The notes: generated by a model from the letters alone, not told the origin. DNA of 64,000 nucleotides from an uncultured Eggerthella sp. (GCA_937998355.1 CALLDI010000001.1:168436-232435); one strand, 5' to 3'. Shown: positions 1 through 10,192, counted from the stretch's first letter. Program-made: numbers and translations.

Positions 1-30
1 GAAGGAGAAGGGAGGTCGCTCTTCTCCTTC
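1..30 (-). terminator. Inverted repeat downstream of glnN
   Basis: A perfect 10-bp inverted repeat (GAAGGAGAAG and CTTCTCCTTC, separated by 10 bases) lies just beyond the glnN stop codon at the left edge. It is probably the glnN transcription terminator. Any T-run would lie outside the window, so this cannot be confirmed. Confidence 0.5.
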
Positions 31-46
31 CTAATATCGCAAAGCC

Positions 47-2134
47 TTACACGTAGAACAACATATTGTTGTAACTCGGGACAGGCCAGTGCGAGCGGTC
101 GGTGATGGTCTCCGTGAAGTCGACCACCGCTCTCAATTCATCCATGATGGGGATGACGGTGTGTGCGTAGTAGTTGGCACGCTCTTGCAGATCGTCGATC
201 TCGAGCGCGTGGTTGCCCGTGGTATCGAGCTCTTCGACCAGCGCATCGATCTTGTCGAGCGACTCGAGCAGATTGGTGAGCAGCTTCTCCTGCGCGCCGG
301 TCTTCGCACCAGCGGGCGCGGTCTCGCGGAAGCGCTTGAGGCTTTCCGCGACTTCGGAGGCGTACGCGTTGATGGCGGGCACGAACGTGCGGCGCGTCAT
401 GCGGCGCATCACACGCGCTTCGATATTGATCAGCTTGCAATAGCGCTCGAGCTTGCATTCGTAGCGACTCTCGATCTCGTTTTCGGAGAGCACGCCCATC
501 TCATCGAACAGCGCGATGGACTTGTCGGCCACGTAGGCGGGAAGCGCGTCAGCGGTGGTCCGGTTGTTCGCGAGCCCGCGGCGCTTCGCTTCGGCCTCCC
601 ATTCATCGGCATAGCCGTTTCCGTTGAAGATGATGCGCTGATGGTCGGTGAGCGTTCGCTTGATGTAGTCGGCAGCAGCGGCATTGACATCGCTCGCGCC
701 CTCGAGCGCATCGGCGAAGCTCTTCAGGCTCTTCGCTACTGCGGTGTTCAAGATCATATTGCAATCGGCAAGATTGTTGTGCGAGCCTGGCATGCGGAAC
801 TCGAATTTGTTGCCCGTGAACGCGAAGGGGCTCGTACGATTACGGTCGGTGTTGTCCTTTAGGAACAGCGGCAGACTCTGCACGCCGAGGTCGATGCGGG
901 TCTCGCCCTGGCCGATGTATTCCTGGCCCTTGATGATGGCTTCCACGATCGCACCCAATTCATCGCCCAAGAAGATGGAGATGATGGCAGGCGGCGCTTC
1001 GTTGGCGCCCAAGCGGTGGTCGTTGCCCGCAGTGGCTACCGACATGCGCAACAGTTCTTGGTATTCATCGACCGCTTCGATGATGGCGGTGAGGAACACC
1101 AGAAAGCGCAGGTTATCGGTAGGATTATCGCCGGGGTCGAGCAGATTCTTGTCATCTGCCGAGATGGCCCAGTTGTTGTGCTTGCCTGAACCGTTCACAC
1201 CTTCGAAGGGCTTCTCATGCAGAAGGCACACCAGGCCGAAGCGGCTGGCGAGCATGGTCATCTCTTCCATGGTGAGCAGGTTCTGATCGATGGCCTGATT
1301 GGCGTTCGCGAAGATGGGAGCGAGTTCGTGCTGGGCGGGCGCGACCTCGTTGTGCTTGGTGCGCGCCGGAATGCCGAGCTTCCACAGTTCATCGTCGAGT
1401 TCTTTGAGGAAGTTATTGACGGTCGGACGGATCGAACCGAAGTAGTGCTCTTCGAGCTCCTGGCCTTTGCAGGGGGAGTGACCGAACAGCGTGCGGCCGG
1501 TCAGCACGAGGTCTTCGCGGCGTTCGTATTCGTCTTTCGGAATGAGGAAGAATTCCTGTTCAGCGCCTACCGTGGTAGTGACGCGTTGGGGGTGTTCGTC
1601 GAAGATGGCTAGTACACGCTTCGCCTGTTCTTCGATCGCGCCCATCGAACGCAGCAGTGGCGTCTTCTTGTCGAGCGCTTCGCCGGTGTACGAACAGAAT
1701 GCCGTGGGGATGCACAGCACCTCATCTTTGATGAAGGCATGGCTGGTGGGATCCCAGGCGGTATAGCCGCGCGCTTCGAAGGTGGCGCGCAGGCCGCCAT
1801 TCGGGAAGCTGGAGGCATCGGGTTCGCCCTGGATCAGCTCTTTGCCCGAGAAGGTCATGATGACGCTGCCATCGGGTTGTGGATTGATGAACGCGTCGTG
1901 CTTCTCGCTCGTGGTGCCCGAGAGAGGTTGGAACCAGTGCGTGAAGTGCGTCGCTCCGTGCTCGATCGCCCACTCCTTCATGGCGTGCGCGACCACGTTC
2001 GCCACGTCGAGGTTCAGCGGTTCGCCATCGGTGATGGTGCGCATGAGTTCTTTGTAGGTGGCTTTCGGCAGGCGCTCTTTCATCACGCGTTCGTCGAACA
2101 CCATGGTTCCGTAAATGTCTGACACGTTCGTCAT
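47..2134 (-). CDS. glnN: Type III glutamine synthetase (GSIII)
   Basis: This enzyme condenses ammonia and glutamate to glutamine using ATP and is the entry point of nitrogen assimilation. At 695 aa it has the length of the GSIII (GlnN) class, not the roughly 450 aa of GSI. GSIII-type blocks are visible: GVNGSGKHNNWAIS, KHNEVAPAQHELAPIF and NRTSPFAFTGNKFEFRMPGS, which together form the ATP, metal and glutamate site. The chosen ATG has a strong ribosome binding site (AAGGAGACCTC directly upstream). The gltBD glutamate synthase genes lie immediately upstream on the same strand, so the locus encodes a complete GS-GOGAT cycle. The 137 bp between glnN and gltD leaves room for its own promoter. Function is secure. 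Confidence 0.97.
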   Translation of the reverse strand: MTNVSDIYGTMVFDERVMKERLPKATYKELMRTITDGEPLNLDVANVVAHAMKEWAIEHGATHFTHWFQPLSGTTSEKHDAFINPQPDGSVIMTFSGKELIQGEPDASSFPNGGLRATFEARGYTAWDPTSHAFIKDEVLCIPTAFCSYTGEALDKKTPLLRSMGAIEEQAKRVLAIFDEHPQRVTTTVGAEQEFFLIPKDEYERREDLVLTGRTLFGHSPCKGQELEEHYFGSIRPTVNNFLKELDDELWKLGIPARTKHNEVAPAQHELAPIFANANQAIDQNLLTMEEMTMLASRFGLVCLLHEKPFEGVNGSGKHNNWAISADDKNLLDPGDNPTDNLRFLVFLTAIIEAVDEYQELLRMSVATAGNDHRLGANEAPPAIISIFLGDELGAIVEAIIKGQEYIGQGETRIDLGVQSLPLFLKDNTDRNRTSPFAFTGNKFEFRMPGSHNNLADCNMILNTAVAKSLKSFADALEGASDVNAAAADYIKRTLTDHQRIIFNGNGYADEWEAEAKRRGLANNRTTADALPAYVADKSIALFDEMGVLSENEIESRYECKLERYCKLINIEARVMRRMTRRTFVPAINAYASEVAESLKRFRETAPAGAKTGAQEKLLTNLLESLDKIDALVEELDTTGNHALEIDDLQERANYYAHTVIPIMDELRAVVDFTETITDRSHWPVPSYNNMLFYV

Positions 2135-2271
2135 GAGGTCTCCTTCTCTGCGTTGCAGCTGCTTCGATTCGCTCCAGCATCCTGCGCGACCGCATTCGTT
2201 CTGACGATATTCAGCCTACGGCGCGAATGTTTCGAACAGCTTTCAGAGGCGTAAACTCTCGCGCGCTTTTG

Positions 2272-3711
2272 TTACGCGAGGTCGGCGATTTCGCGGGCGC
2301 AGGCGAGCGCGTCGGCCATGGCGTTCACGACGAGCGTCGAACCGAGATTCGCATCGCCTGCTACGAAGAGCGCAGGCTTGCCAGCTTCTTCATCAGCTGC
2401 GTGCAGGCGATGGGTGCCGCTGCAGCTGTCGGGCATCTGCACGCCGAACGCTTCGAACACGCTCTTCTCAGCACCGGTGAAGCCCTTCGCGATCAACACG
2501 AGTTGCGCAGGTATCTCCGCTTCGGTGTTCTCGACCAGGTGGCGGCCTCCATCGTAGGAAAGCTCTTGGATATGCACGCGCTCGACCGCATCGGTTCCGC
2601 TGAACGCGATGGTGTCGCGCGAGAAGATGCGGGGGTCACCGCCCAAGATCGCATCGGCTTCGCGCTGGCCGTACCCTTGCGAGAAGACCACACGTTCAGC
2701 TGGCCAGATCTCTTGGGTATTCACGTCGTGCGCTTCAGGCGCACGTTCTGCGCGGATCACTTGCGTGATGCTGGCTGCACCCTGGCGCACGGCGCACGCC
2801 ACGCAGTCGTTGCCCGTATCGCCGCCGCCGATCACCACCACATCCTTGTCAGCTGCATCGATGGTGCAAGCGCGTTCTTCGAGCAGGGCGCTCTCCACTT
2901 CGCTCAGATATTCGAGCGCGAAATGGATGCCATCGAGCTCGCGTCCGGGCAGCGCGACATCACGCGCGACGCCAGCACCGATCGCCAATACGACCGCATC
3001 AGACTGCGCGGAGATCTCAGCGGCGTGCTTGGCCGCGTCGACGCCACAGCGAAATTCGATGCCGCTCTCGCGCATCAGGTCCACGCGCCGCTCCACCACC
3101 CACTTCGGCAGCTTCATGTTCGGAATGCCATACATCAGCAAGCCACCCGGTCGCGCGTCCTTTTCGTAGACGCGCACCTTCCAGCCACGTCGCGCCATCT
3201 CCCAGGCAACGGCGAGCCCCGCAGGTCCTGATCCGATCACGCTCACGAGCGGAGCATCCTCACGTGCGGGCGGCAACGGATCGATGCCGGCTTCCCATGC
3301 CAGGTCGGAGAGCGCGCGTTCGTTGTCGTTGATCGTGACCGGAGCCTTATGCAACCCCAGGTTGCAGGCGACTTCGCATGGTGCAGGGCAAACGCGCCCT
3401 GTGAATTCAGGAAAGGGGTTCGTCAGACTCACGCGCGCGATCGCGTCCGAAAAGCGCCTGCGATACAGCAGATCGTTCGTTTCGGGGATCAGATTATGCA
3501 GCGGGCAGCCCACCGCATGCGTCGATCCGCCCAAAGCAATACCGCTCTGACAGAACGCCACGCCGCAGTTCATGCAGCGGCTCGCTTGTTCGCATTGTTC
3601 GTCGAGGGTGCGCGGGATGACGAATTCCTCGAAATCGAGGACCGATTCAGTAGCCGGGCGGACGCGATGATCCGCGCGTTCTACCTGCAGAAATGCTCCA
3701 ACTCTTCCCAT
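2272..3711 (-). CDS. gltD: Glutamate synthase small (beta) subunit
   Basis: The small GOGAT subunit takes electrons from NAD(P)H through FAD and passes them through iron-sulfur clusters to the large subunit. Translated from 3711 it is 479 aa, the usual family length. The N-terminus carries the cysteine cluster (C40, C46, C49, C54, then C108, C112, C116) for 4Fe-4S centres. An FAD-binding GSGPAG motif lies at about residues 160-165 and a second dinucleotide motif, GGGDTG, at about 295. I chose ATG 3711, giving MGRVGAFLQ, the conserved GltD start, over a longer reading up to 3789 that would overlap gltB. The start is one base after the gltB stop, so the two genes are translationally coupled. 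Confidence 0.96.
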   Translation of the reverse strand: MGRVGAFLQVERADHRVRPATESVLDFEEFVIPRTLDEQCEQASRCMNCGVAFCQSGIALGGSTHAVGCPLHNLIPETNDLLYRRRFSDAIARVSLTNPFPEFTGRVCPAPCEVACNLGLHKAPVTINDNERALSDLAWEAGIDPLPPAREDAPLVSVIGSGPAGLAVAWEMARRGWKVRVYEKDARPGGLLMYGIPNMKLPKWVVERRVDLMRESGIEFRCGVDAAKHAAEISAQSDAVVLAIGAGVARDVALPGRELDGIHFALEYLSEVESALLEERACTIDAADKDVVVIGGGDTGNDCVACAVRQGAASITQVIRAERAPEAHDVNTQEIWPAERVVFSQGYGQREADAILGGDPRIFSRDTIAFSGTDAVERVHIQELSYDGGRHLVENTEAEIPAQLVLIAKGFTGAEKSVFEAFGVQMPDSCSGTHRLHAADEEAGKPALFVAGDANLGSTLVVNAMADALACAREIADLA

Positions 3712-3712
3712 C

Positions 3713-6700
3713 TTATGCTCCCATCGTCGTAACTTCGAAGGCAAGCTCTTCGGCTTCTTCGCGTTCGTGGCCTTGGCTTTCGTATTCATCGATCAGTTCG
3801 AGCATCTTGCCGTATTCGATCGGGATCACCTTCGTGAAATGCTTGGCGATGTCGTCGAATTGGTAGAGCATCATCACGCCGAGGGGGCTGGCTGTAGCTT
3901 CTACGTGCGCTTCGAGCAGCTGGCGGATGGTCGCGATCTCTTCAGCGCTCGGCTCGACCAACTCGACCAGTTCGAGATTGCAGTTGGTGCGCAGCGTCTT
4001 CGTTTCGTCGTAGACATACGCGATGCCGCCGCTCATGCCAGCAGCGAAGTTGAGGCCGACCTCGCCCAAGCAGAGCACCGTGCCACCGGTCATGTATTCG
4101 CAGCCATTTTCGCCCACACCTTCCACGACGAGCTCGGCACCCGAGTTGCGCGCCGCGAAACGCTGGCCGGCCACGCCATTCACGAAGCCTTGACCTGCGG
4201 TCGCGCCATAGAACGCGACATTGCCGACGAGGATGTTCTCTTCGGGGCGATAGGTCGCCTCTGCCGGCGGTGTGATGGCAAGACGACCGCCTGAAAGCCC
4301 CTTGCCGAAGTAGTCGTTCGTGTCGCCCGCGATGGAGAGCGTCACGCCGTGGGGCAGGAACGCGCCGAAGCTCATGCCACCTGATCCCGCGCAATCGATC
4401 ACGATCGAATCGTCGGGCAGGCCTTCCGGGTGACGATCGGTCACGTGCGCACCCAGCATGGTGCCGACGCAACGGTTCACGTTCGATATATCCGCGTGGA
4501 AGCGGATCGGCTCAAGGTGTTCGCGCGCATCTGCGGAATAGGGGATGAACAACGTCGCATCGAGCGTTTGCGGCAAGGTGTTCGGCGCTTGTGCCTCGAC
4601 CACGAAATGAGGGTAGTGTGCGACGGGAATCTGGCGTCCGAACTCGACCTCAGGCTTGACGAGCAGTGGATCGAGATCGACCAGATTGGCCTTCCAGCTG
4701 CGCGCATCGTTCGTTTGGCGCAGGCATTCCACCTGGCCGACCATCTCTTCAACGGTCGCGAAGCCAAGGCTCGCCATGATGGTGCGCAGCTGCTCGGCCA
4801 CCATCATCATGTAGTTGACCACGTATTCGGGCTTGCCGCAGAAACAGGCGCGCAGCCCGCGGTTCTGCGTCGCGATGCCCACGGGGCAGGTGTCTTGCTG
4901 GCAGTCGCGCTGCATCAAGCATCCCATCGCGATGAGCGGCATGGTGGCGAATCCGAATTCTTCAGCGCCCAGCAGGCACGCGACAGCAACGTCGCGGCCG
5001 TCCATCAGCTTGCCATCAGCTTCCAGTACGACGCGGCTGCGCAGGCCATTTGCGAGCAGCGTCTGCTGCGTTTCGGCAAGGCCCATCTCGAGCGGAAGGC
5101 CCGCATGGTGGATGGAGTCGCGCGGTGCCGCGCCCGTACCTCCGTTCGAGCCGGATATCAAGATCTTGTTCGCACCGCCCTTGGCAACGCCGGTGGCGAT
5201 GGTGCCCACGCCCGTTTCGGAAACGAGCTTGACCGAGACGCGCGCCTGTGGATTAGCGTTCTTCAGGTCGAAGATCAACTCTGCCAGGTCTTCGATGGAA
5301 TAGATGTCATGATGCGGCGGAGGAGAGATGAGCCCGATGCCAGGGGTCGAGCGACGCGTGCGCGCGATCCAGGGCCACACCTTCTTGCCAGGCAGATGGC
5401 CGCCTTCGCCGGGCTTCGCGCCCTGTGCGAGCTTGATCTGTAGTTCGTCGGCGCTCATGAGATAGCGGCTCGTGACGCCGAAACGACCGGAGGCGATCTG
5501 CTTGATGGCCGATCGCTTGGAATCACCATTGCCAAGCGGCGTTTCACGTGCGGGGTCTTCGCCGCCTTCACCGGAATTCGAGCGCCCGCCCAGGCGATTC
5601 ATGGCGATGGCGAGGCATTCATGGGCTTCCTTCGAAATGGAGCCGTAGCTCATCGCGCCCGTGTTGAAGCGCTTCACGATCTCAGCTGCAGGTTCGACCT
5701 CATCGAGCGGGATGGCAGGTCTGATGGCGACGAACTCGAGCAGGTCGCGCAGAACGATGCTGCGCCCGGGGCGATGGACCGCGGCACTGTACGCTTCGAA
5801 GAGCTCAGGGTCGTTCGTGCGCACGGCGCGTTGGAGTAGGGAGATGACCTGCGGATCGATCAGGTGATCTTCGCCGCATGGGCGCCAGGTGGTGATGCCT
5901 GAGCTTGGCAGTTGATCGGGGGCGGGAGAGGTGGCTTGTGTCAGCGCCTCGGCGTAGCGTGCGTCGCATTCGCGCTGCAGGTCGTCGATGGTCAGACCCC
6001 CGATACGGCTCACGGTACCCGTGAAATGCGCGTCGATCAATTCGCTCGAGAGTCCGACCGCTTCGAAGATCTGCGCGGCATGGTAGCCCTGCATGGTCGA
6101 GATGCCCATCTTGGACATGATCGAGACGATGCCCGAGAGAATGGCGGCGTCATAATTGGCGATGCCAGTGGGACCGTCCACTGCGAGGATGCCGCGATCG
6201 GCCAGCGAAAGGATCGTGTCGTGCGCAAGATAGGGATAGATGCCGGAGGCGGAATAGCCGACCAAGGTCGCGAAATCGTGCGCGGTCACCGCGTCTCCGC
6301 ATTCCACGATCAGGTCCGCTTGCGTGCGCAGACCGCAGCGCAGCAGGTGGTTATGAACGGCTGCTACCGCGAGCAGCGTGGGCATGGGCACTTCGCCTGT
6401 CGGTACGCGGTCGGAGATCGCGAGGATGGTCGTGCCTTCGCGCACAGCTTCTTCGGCCTGTTCGCAGAGCGTATTCACGGCAGCGGCCAGCGCATGCGGG
6501 CCATCATCTGCGGGGTAGGAGGCGATCAGCTTCGCGCCCTTGAAGCCCTTTTCGTCGATGTTCGTCAGGGCGTCGAATTCCTCGCGCGTGAGCAGGGGAG
6601 TGTCGAGACGAACCAAACGACAGTTCGCGCGCGCGTCTTCGAGCAGGTTGCCGTGGTTGCCCAGATAGAGCAGCGTGGAGGTGAGATGCGACTCGCGCAG

Positions 6701-8437
6701 CGCGTCGATCGGTGGGTTCGTGACCTGCGCGAACAATTGGTTGAAGTAATGGAAAAAGCGGCGCGGATGTTCCGATAAACATGCGAGTGGGGTATCCGCG
6801 CCCATGGACGCCAGCGGCGCCTTTGCCTTTTCCGCCATAGGGATGATCGCTTCTTCGATATCGTCGAAGAAGTAACCATGTATAGCCTGTCGGTCGCTCA
6901 AATTCAGGTCTTCGTCGCGCGCGGGTTCGCCTGCGTGTGGCGAAGGTGAGTCGGATTCGCGCGCTTGAGCGACGAGCGAATCGAGCGTACGGGTCTCGGC
7001 GTTGATCCAGTCGAGGTAGGGCGCTTCTGCGGTCAGCGCATCCTTGATCTCATCGTTGAAGATCACGCGTCCCTGATCGGGATCGACGATCAGCATCTGG
7101 CCTGGTCCCAGACTGCCTGCGATCAAGATCTTCGCGGGGTCGACATCGAGCGTGCCCGCTTCGCTCGAGAGGATCAAACGATCATCGGCGGTCACGTAGT
7201 AGCGGGCAGGGCGCAACCCGTTGCGATCGAGCACTGCGCCCATCATGCGTCCGTCGGTGAATGCGATGGCAGCAGGGCCTTCCCAGGCTTCGGTCAGCAT
7301 CGACTGGTATTCGCCCCATGCGCTGCGTTTATGCGAGAGCGTTGGGTTCTTATCCCACGGTTCGGGCAGCACCATCGAAACGGCGCGCGGCAAGCTGCGG
7401 CCGTTCATCACGATGAACTCGAGCATGTTGTCGAGCATCGCCGAGTCGGATCCTTCGCCGTTAAAGACGGGCAGCACCTTCTCGAGATCGGCACCCATCA
7501 CGGGAGAATAGAGGTGCGGCTCGCGCGCGAGCGTCCAGTTCACGTTGCAACGTAGCGTGTTGATCTCACCGTTGTGCACCATGTAGCGATTCGGATGCGC
7601 GCGCTCCCACGAAGGGGTGGTGTTGGTGGAATAGCGTGAGTGCACGAGCGCGATGGCGGTCTCGCAGGATGCGTCGTCCAGATCCTTGAAGAAGCCGCGC
7701 ATCTGCGTGGAGACCAGCATGCCCTTGTAGACGATGGTGCGTGCGCTCATCGAGCAGACATAGAAGGTCTTGCCAAGGAGGCTTTCGGTCTCCTTGGCGC
7801 GCTTCTCGATCATGCGACGGCACTGATAGAGGCGACGTTCGAACGCTTCGCCGGCTTCGCAGTCGGCAGGGCGACCGAGGAACGCTTGCTTGATGGTGGG
7901 CATGCACTCGAGGGCGGCTTGACCCAGATCGTGCGCGTCGGTGGGTACGTCGCGCCAGAACAGTAGCGGAATGCCTTCGGCGATGCAGCCGTCTTCGAAG
8001 ACGCGCATCGCTTCGGTGGTGCCGTGGTCGTCGGCAGGCAGGAAGAGCATGGCCACGCCGTAGTCGCCCTCTTCGGGCAGAAGACAGCCGCACTTCTGAG
8101 CTTCCTTACGGAAGAACCGATGGGGCACTTGGAGCAGGATGCCCGCGCCGTCACCCGTATTGGCTTCCAGCCCGACACCGCCGCGGTGTTCGAGGTTCAC
8201 CAGTACCGAGAGCGCGTCGTCTACCATCTGGTGGGAGCGTACGCCTTTCAGGTTCGCCAGTGCGCCGATGCCGCATGCGTCATGTTCGAATGAGCTTCGA
8301 TAAAGACCACCGCGCGCTTCGTTGCGCTTACGTGCTGCCATGCCGGCAGACATCTGTTCTGGCTGTTCGCAGGGAAGCTGGTCCTGCAGTTGCTGGTCGC
8401 AAGGATGCGCCTGCGCGCACGATGCTTCGCACTTCAT
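3713..8437 (-). CDS. gltB: Glutamate synthase large (alpha) subunit
   Basis: This subunit hydrolyses glutamine in an N-terminal class II amidotransferase domain and channels ammonia to 2-oxoglutarate at an FMN site, making two glutamates. The protein is 1574 aa with the standard order: amidotransferase, central domain, FMN/Fe-S synthase domain (GEGGEDP, KPGEGGHLPGKKV, GSNGGTGAAP, then CPVGIATQ) and the C-terminal GXGXG beta-helix. The mature enzyme must begin at the catalytic cysteine of HDACGIGAL, here C55. The ATG at 8437 has a good ribosome binding site (AAAAGGGGT), so the propeptide would be 54 residues and contain four extra cysteines (C3, C7, C13, C23). An internal ATG at codon 29 is possible but has a poor ribosome binding site. 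Confidence 0.96.
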   Translation of the reverse strand: MKCEASCAQAHPCDQQLQDQLPCEQPEQMSAGMAARKRNEARGGLYRSSFEHDACGIGALANLKGVRSHQMVDDALSVLVNLEHRGGVGLEANTGDGAGILLQVPHRFFRKEAQKCGCLLPEEGDYGVAMLFLPADDHGTTEAMRVFEDGCIAEGIPLLFWRDVPTDAHDLGQAALECMPTIKQAFLGRPADCEAGEAFERRLYQCRRMIEKRAKETESLLGKTFYVCSMSARTIVYKGMLVSTQMRGFFKDLDDASCETAIALVHSRYSTNTTPSWERAHPNRYMVHNGEINTLRCNVNWTLAREPHLYSPVMGADLEKVLPVFNGEGSDSAMLDNMLEFIVMNGRSLPRAVSMVLPEPWDKNPTLSHKRSAWGEYQSMLTEAWEGPAAIAFTDGRMMGAVLDRNGLRPARYYVTADDRLILSSEAGTLDVDPAKILIAGSLGPGQMLIVDPDQGRVIFNDEIKDALTAEAPYLDWINAETRTLDSLVAQARESDSPSPHAGEPARDEDLNLSDRQAIHGYFFDDIEEAIIPMAEKAKAPLASMGADTPLACLSEHPRRFFHYFNQLFAQVTNPPIDALRESHLTSTLLYLGNHGNLLEDARANCRLVRLDTPLLTREEFDALTNIDEKGFKGAKLIASYPADDGPHALAAAVNTLCEQAEEAVREGTTILAISDRVPTGEVPMPTLLAVAAVHNHLLRCGLRTQADLIVECGDAVTAHDFATLVGYSASGIYPYLAHDTILSLADRGILAVDGPTGIANYDAAILSGIVSIMSKMGISTMQGYHAAQIFEAVGLSSELIDAHFTGTVSRIGGLTIDDLQRECDARYAEALTQATSPAPDQLPSSGITTWRPCGEDHLIDPQVISLLQRAVRTNDPELFEAYSAAVHRPGRSIVLRDLLEFVAIRPAIPLDEVEPAAEIVKRFNTGAMSYGSISKEAHECLAIAMNRLGGRSNSGEGGEDPARETPLGNGDSKRSAIKQIASGRFGVTSRYLMSADELQIKLAQGAKPGEGGHLPGKKVWPWIARTRRSTPGIGLISPPPHHDIYSIEDLAELIFDLKNANPQARVSVKLVSETGVGTIATGVAKGGANKILISGSNGGTGAAPRDSIHHAGLPLEMGLAETQQTLLANGLRSRVVLEADGKLMDGRDVAVACLLGAEEFGFATMPLIAMGCLMQRDCQQDTCPVGIATQNRGLRACFCGKPEYVVNYMMMVAEQLRTIMASLGFATVEEMVGQVECLRQTNDARSWKANLVDLDPLLVKPEVEFGRQIPVAHYPHFVVEAQAPNTLPQTLDATLFIPYSADAREHLEPIRFHADISNVNRCVGTMLGAHVTDRHPEGLPDDSIVIDCAGSGGMSFGAFLPHGVTLSIAGDTNDYFGKGLSGGRLAITPPAEATYRPEENILVGNVAFYGATAGQGFVNGVAGQRFAARNSGAELVVEGVGENGCEYMTGGTVLCLGEVGLNFAAGMSGGIAYVYDETKTLRTNCNLELVELVEPSAEEIATIRQLLEAHVEATASPLGVMMLYQFDDIAKHFTKVIPIEYGKMLELIDEYESQGHEREEAEELAFEVTTMGA

Positions 8438-8524
8438 GTAGTACCCCTTTTCGCATGTTTCGGTGGTACTACTCTAATCGCGCTCTGTGTCTTGAACATT
8501 GCGCGATTGTTACGCCTGGGTTAA

Positions 8525-9847
8525 TTAACGCAGCGGATCGAATCCGAAGTAGTTCATGAACTCCTCGACCAACTGCATCCGAAAATCGGGATGCGCGATG
8601 TTGATGAGCGCTTTCGCGCGTTCCTTGTTCGTCTTGCCGCGCAGATCGGCGATGCCGTATTCGGTCACGATGAATTGCGTTTCGTTGCGTGGCGTGGTGA
8701 CGATGCTGCCTGGGCTCAGGAAGAGGCGGATCTTGGAAACGGTGCCTCGTGCTGCGGTGGAGTTGATGACGATGATCGATTTGCCGCCGTTGCTCATGGT
8801 CGCGCCGCGCACGAAGTCGACTTGTCCACCGGCGCCCGTAGCTTGCTTATGGCCGAATGATTCAGCTGCTACCTGGCCGAACAGGTCGACCTCGATGCAG
8901 GAATTGATGGAGACGAGCTTGTCGTTGCGCGCGATCACGACCGGATCGTTCACGTATTCGACGGGGAAGAGTTGTACGAAGGGATTGTCGTTGGCCCAAT
9001 CGTAGAGCGCAGGCGTTCCTTCGAGCACGGTTGCGATGTTGATGCCGCGATGCAGCGTTTTCTTCGACGCGTCGATGACGCCCGCTTCGGCTAGCTCCAT
9101 CATCTTAGAGGTGAATAGTTCGCTATGGACGCCTAGATGCTTCTTGGAAGAGAGCGCGTCGAGCACGGCATTGGGCAGCTTGCCGATGCCTGCCTGGATG
9201 GTCGAGCCATCTTCGATGAGGCTCGCGCAGTATTCGCCGATCTGGCGTTCGGCATCTCCGATAGGAGCATCGGGGATGATCGGCAGGGGTTCGTTCGCTT
9301 CGATGATGTAATCCAGCTCGCTCACATGCACGCTCGTTTCGCCGAACATGCGCGGCATCTGCTCGTTGATCTCGGCGACGACGATCTTCGCGCATGACAT
9401 GGCGGTGCGCTGGTAGCTGCAGGAAACGCCGAGGGTACAATAGCCCTGGTCGTTAGGCTTGGAGAGGGAGATGATGGCGACGTCGATCGGATAATGCCCA
9501 TCACGCACGAGGCGTTCGATGCTCGAGAAATACGATGGAAGGTAATCCGAGATGCCGGCATGCACACCCTCCCAGTATTCCTTATATTGACCGACTGGAC
9601 CGACGAAGGGCTCGTAGCGGATATGGCCTTTCATGTCGGGATCGAACATCTCGATGCGCTCGCCCGGAGGGCCCTGCATGAATGATACATCGGTGAACTG
9701 TTTGTAGTTCTTCTCGATCTCACGCGTGATCGCGCGCGGATCGGCTGCGCCGTCGGAGAGCGAGCAGTGGCTGTGCGGCGGGATGATTTTGACGATGTCC
9801 TCTACCGGGATCAGTTTCTGCTGGTAGAGCTCTTTCCAGTCTTGCAT
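8525..9847 (-). CDS. Acetyl-CoA hydrolase/4-hydroxybutyrate CoA-transferase family protein
   Basis: This 440 aa protein belongs to the family containing 4-hydroxybutyrate:acetyl-CoA, butyryl-CoA:acetate and succinyl-CoA:acetate CoA-transferases, which move CoA between carboxylates through a glutamyl-CoA thioester. The probable catalytic glutamate is E243 in GVHSELF, the position equivalent to the active-site Glu of the family. Other conserved stretches are QAGIGKLPNAVL (219-229), IEVDLFGQVAAES and GAGGQVDFVRGA. It sits between gltB and hisI with short gaps and probably serves energy or acid metabolism in an asaccharolytic anaerobe. The family is certain; the acyl donor and acceptor cannot be told from sequence. 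Confidence 0.85.
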   Translation of the reverse strand: MQDWKELYQQKLIPVEDIVKIIPPHSHCSLSDGAADPRAITREIEKNYKQFTDVSFMQGPPGERIEMFDPDMKGHIRYEPFVGPVGQYKEYWEGVHAGISDYLPSYFSSIERLVRDGHYPIDVAIISLSKPNDQGYCTLGVSCSYQRTAMSCAKIVVAEINEQMPRMFGETSVHVSELDYIIEANEPLPIIPDAPIGDAERQIGEYCASLIEDGSTIQAGIGKLPNAVLDALSSKKHLGVHSELFTSKMMELAEAGVIDASKKTLHRGINIATVLEGTPALYDWANDNPFVQLFPVEYVNDPVVIARNDKLVSINSCIEVDLFGQVAAESFGHKQATGAGGQVDFVRGATMSNGGKSIIVINSTAARGTVSKIRLFLSPGSIVTTPRNETQFIVTEYGIADLRGKTNKERAKALINIAHPDFRMQLVEEFMNYFGFDPLR

Positions 9848-9865
9848 GAAGGTCCTTCCCCGTGT

Positions 9866-10192
9866 TTATTGGTCAGTCATGAACGAGCGGTAGAAGCAGG
9901 TTCGCTCGCCGGTGTGGCATGCGGGGCCTGCAGGGTTCACGAGCGCGAGCAGTGTATCTGCGTCGCAGTCGTAGCGCAGGTCGACCAGTTCTTGCACATT
10001 GCCAGATTCTTCGCCCTTGTGCCAGAACTTGTTTCGCGAGCGCGACCAGAACCAGGTGGTCTTCTGATCGAGCGTGCGGCGGATCGCTTCTTCGTTCATC
10101 CAGGCCATCATCAGCACTTCGCCTGTTTCGGCATCTTGGACGATGCAGGGGATGAGGTCTGCTTCGTTATACGTGAGATCCGCTAGATCCAT
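9866..10192 (-). CDS. hisI: Phosphoribosyl-AMP cyclohydrolase
   Basis: HisI opens the adenine ring of phosphoribosyl-AMP in the third step of histidine biosynthesis. The 108 aa protein is a stand-alone cyclohydrolase with no HisE domain attached. The Mg2+/Zn2+ ligands are visible: the DCDADT motif near residue 75 and the cysteine/histidine cluster PACHTGERTC near residues 90-99. It starts at ATG 10192 (MDLADL) and ends 18 bases before the CoA-transferase gene on the same strand, so the two may be cotranscribed. No other his gene is in the window, so the pathway must be completed elsewhere. Confidence 0.95.
   Translation of the reverse strand: MDLADLTYNEADLIPCIVQDAETGEVLMMAWMNEEAIRRTLDQKTTWFWSRSRNKFWHKGEESGNVQELVDLRYDCDADTLLALVNPAGPACHTGERTCFYRSFMTDQ

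Noticed and set aside
5912..6778. A 288-codon open frame on the plus strand inside gltB, and similar long frames opposite gltD (2227-3231) and pheT
   Set aside because: They lie opposite strongly supported genes, have no ribosome binding site or recognisable domain, and the composition is that of reverse-frame shadow in GC-rich DNA.
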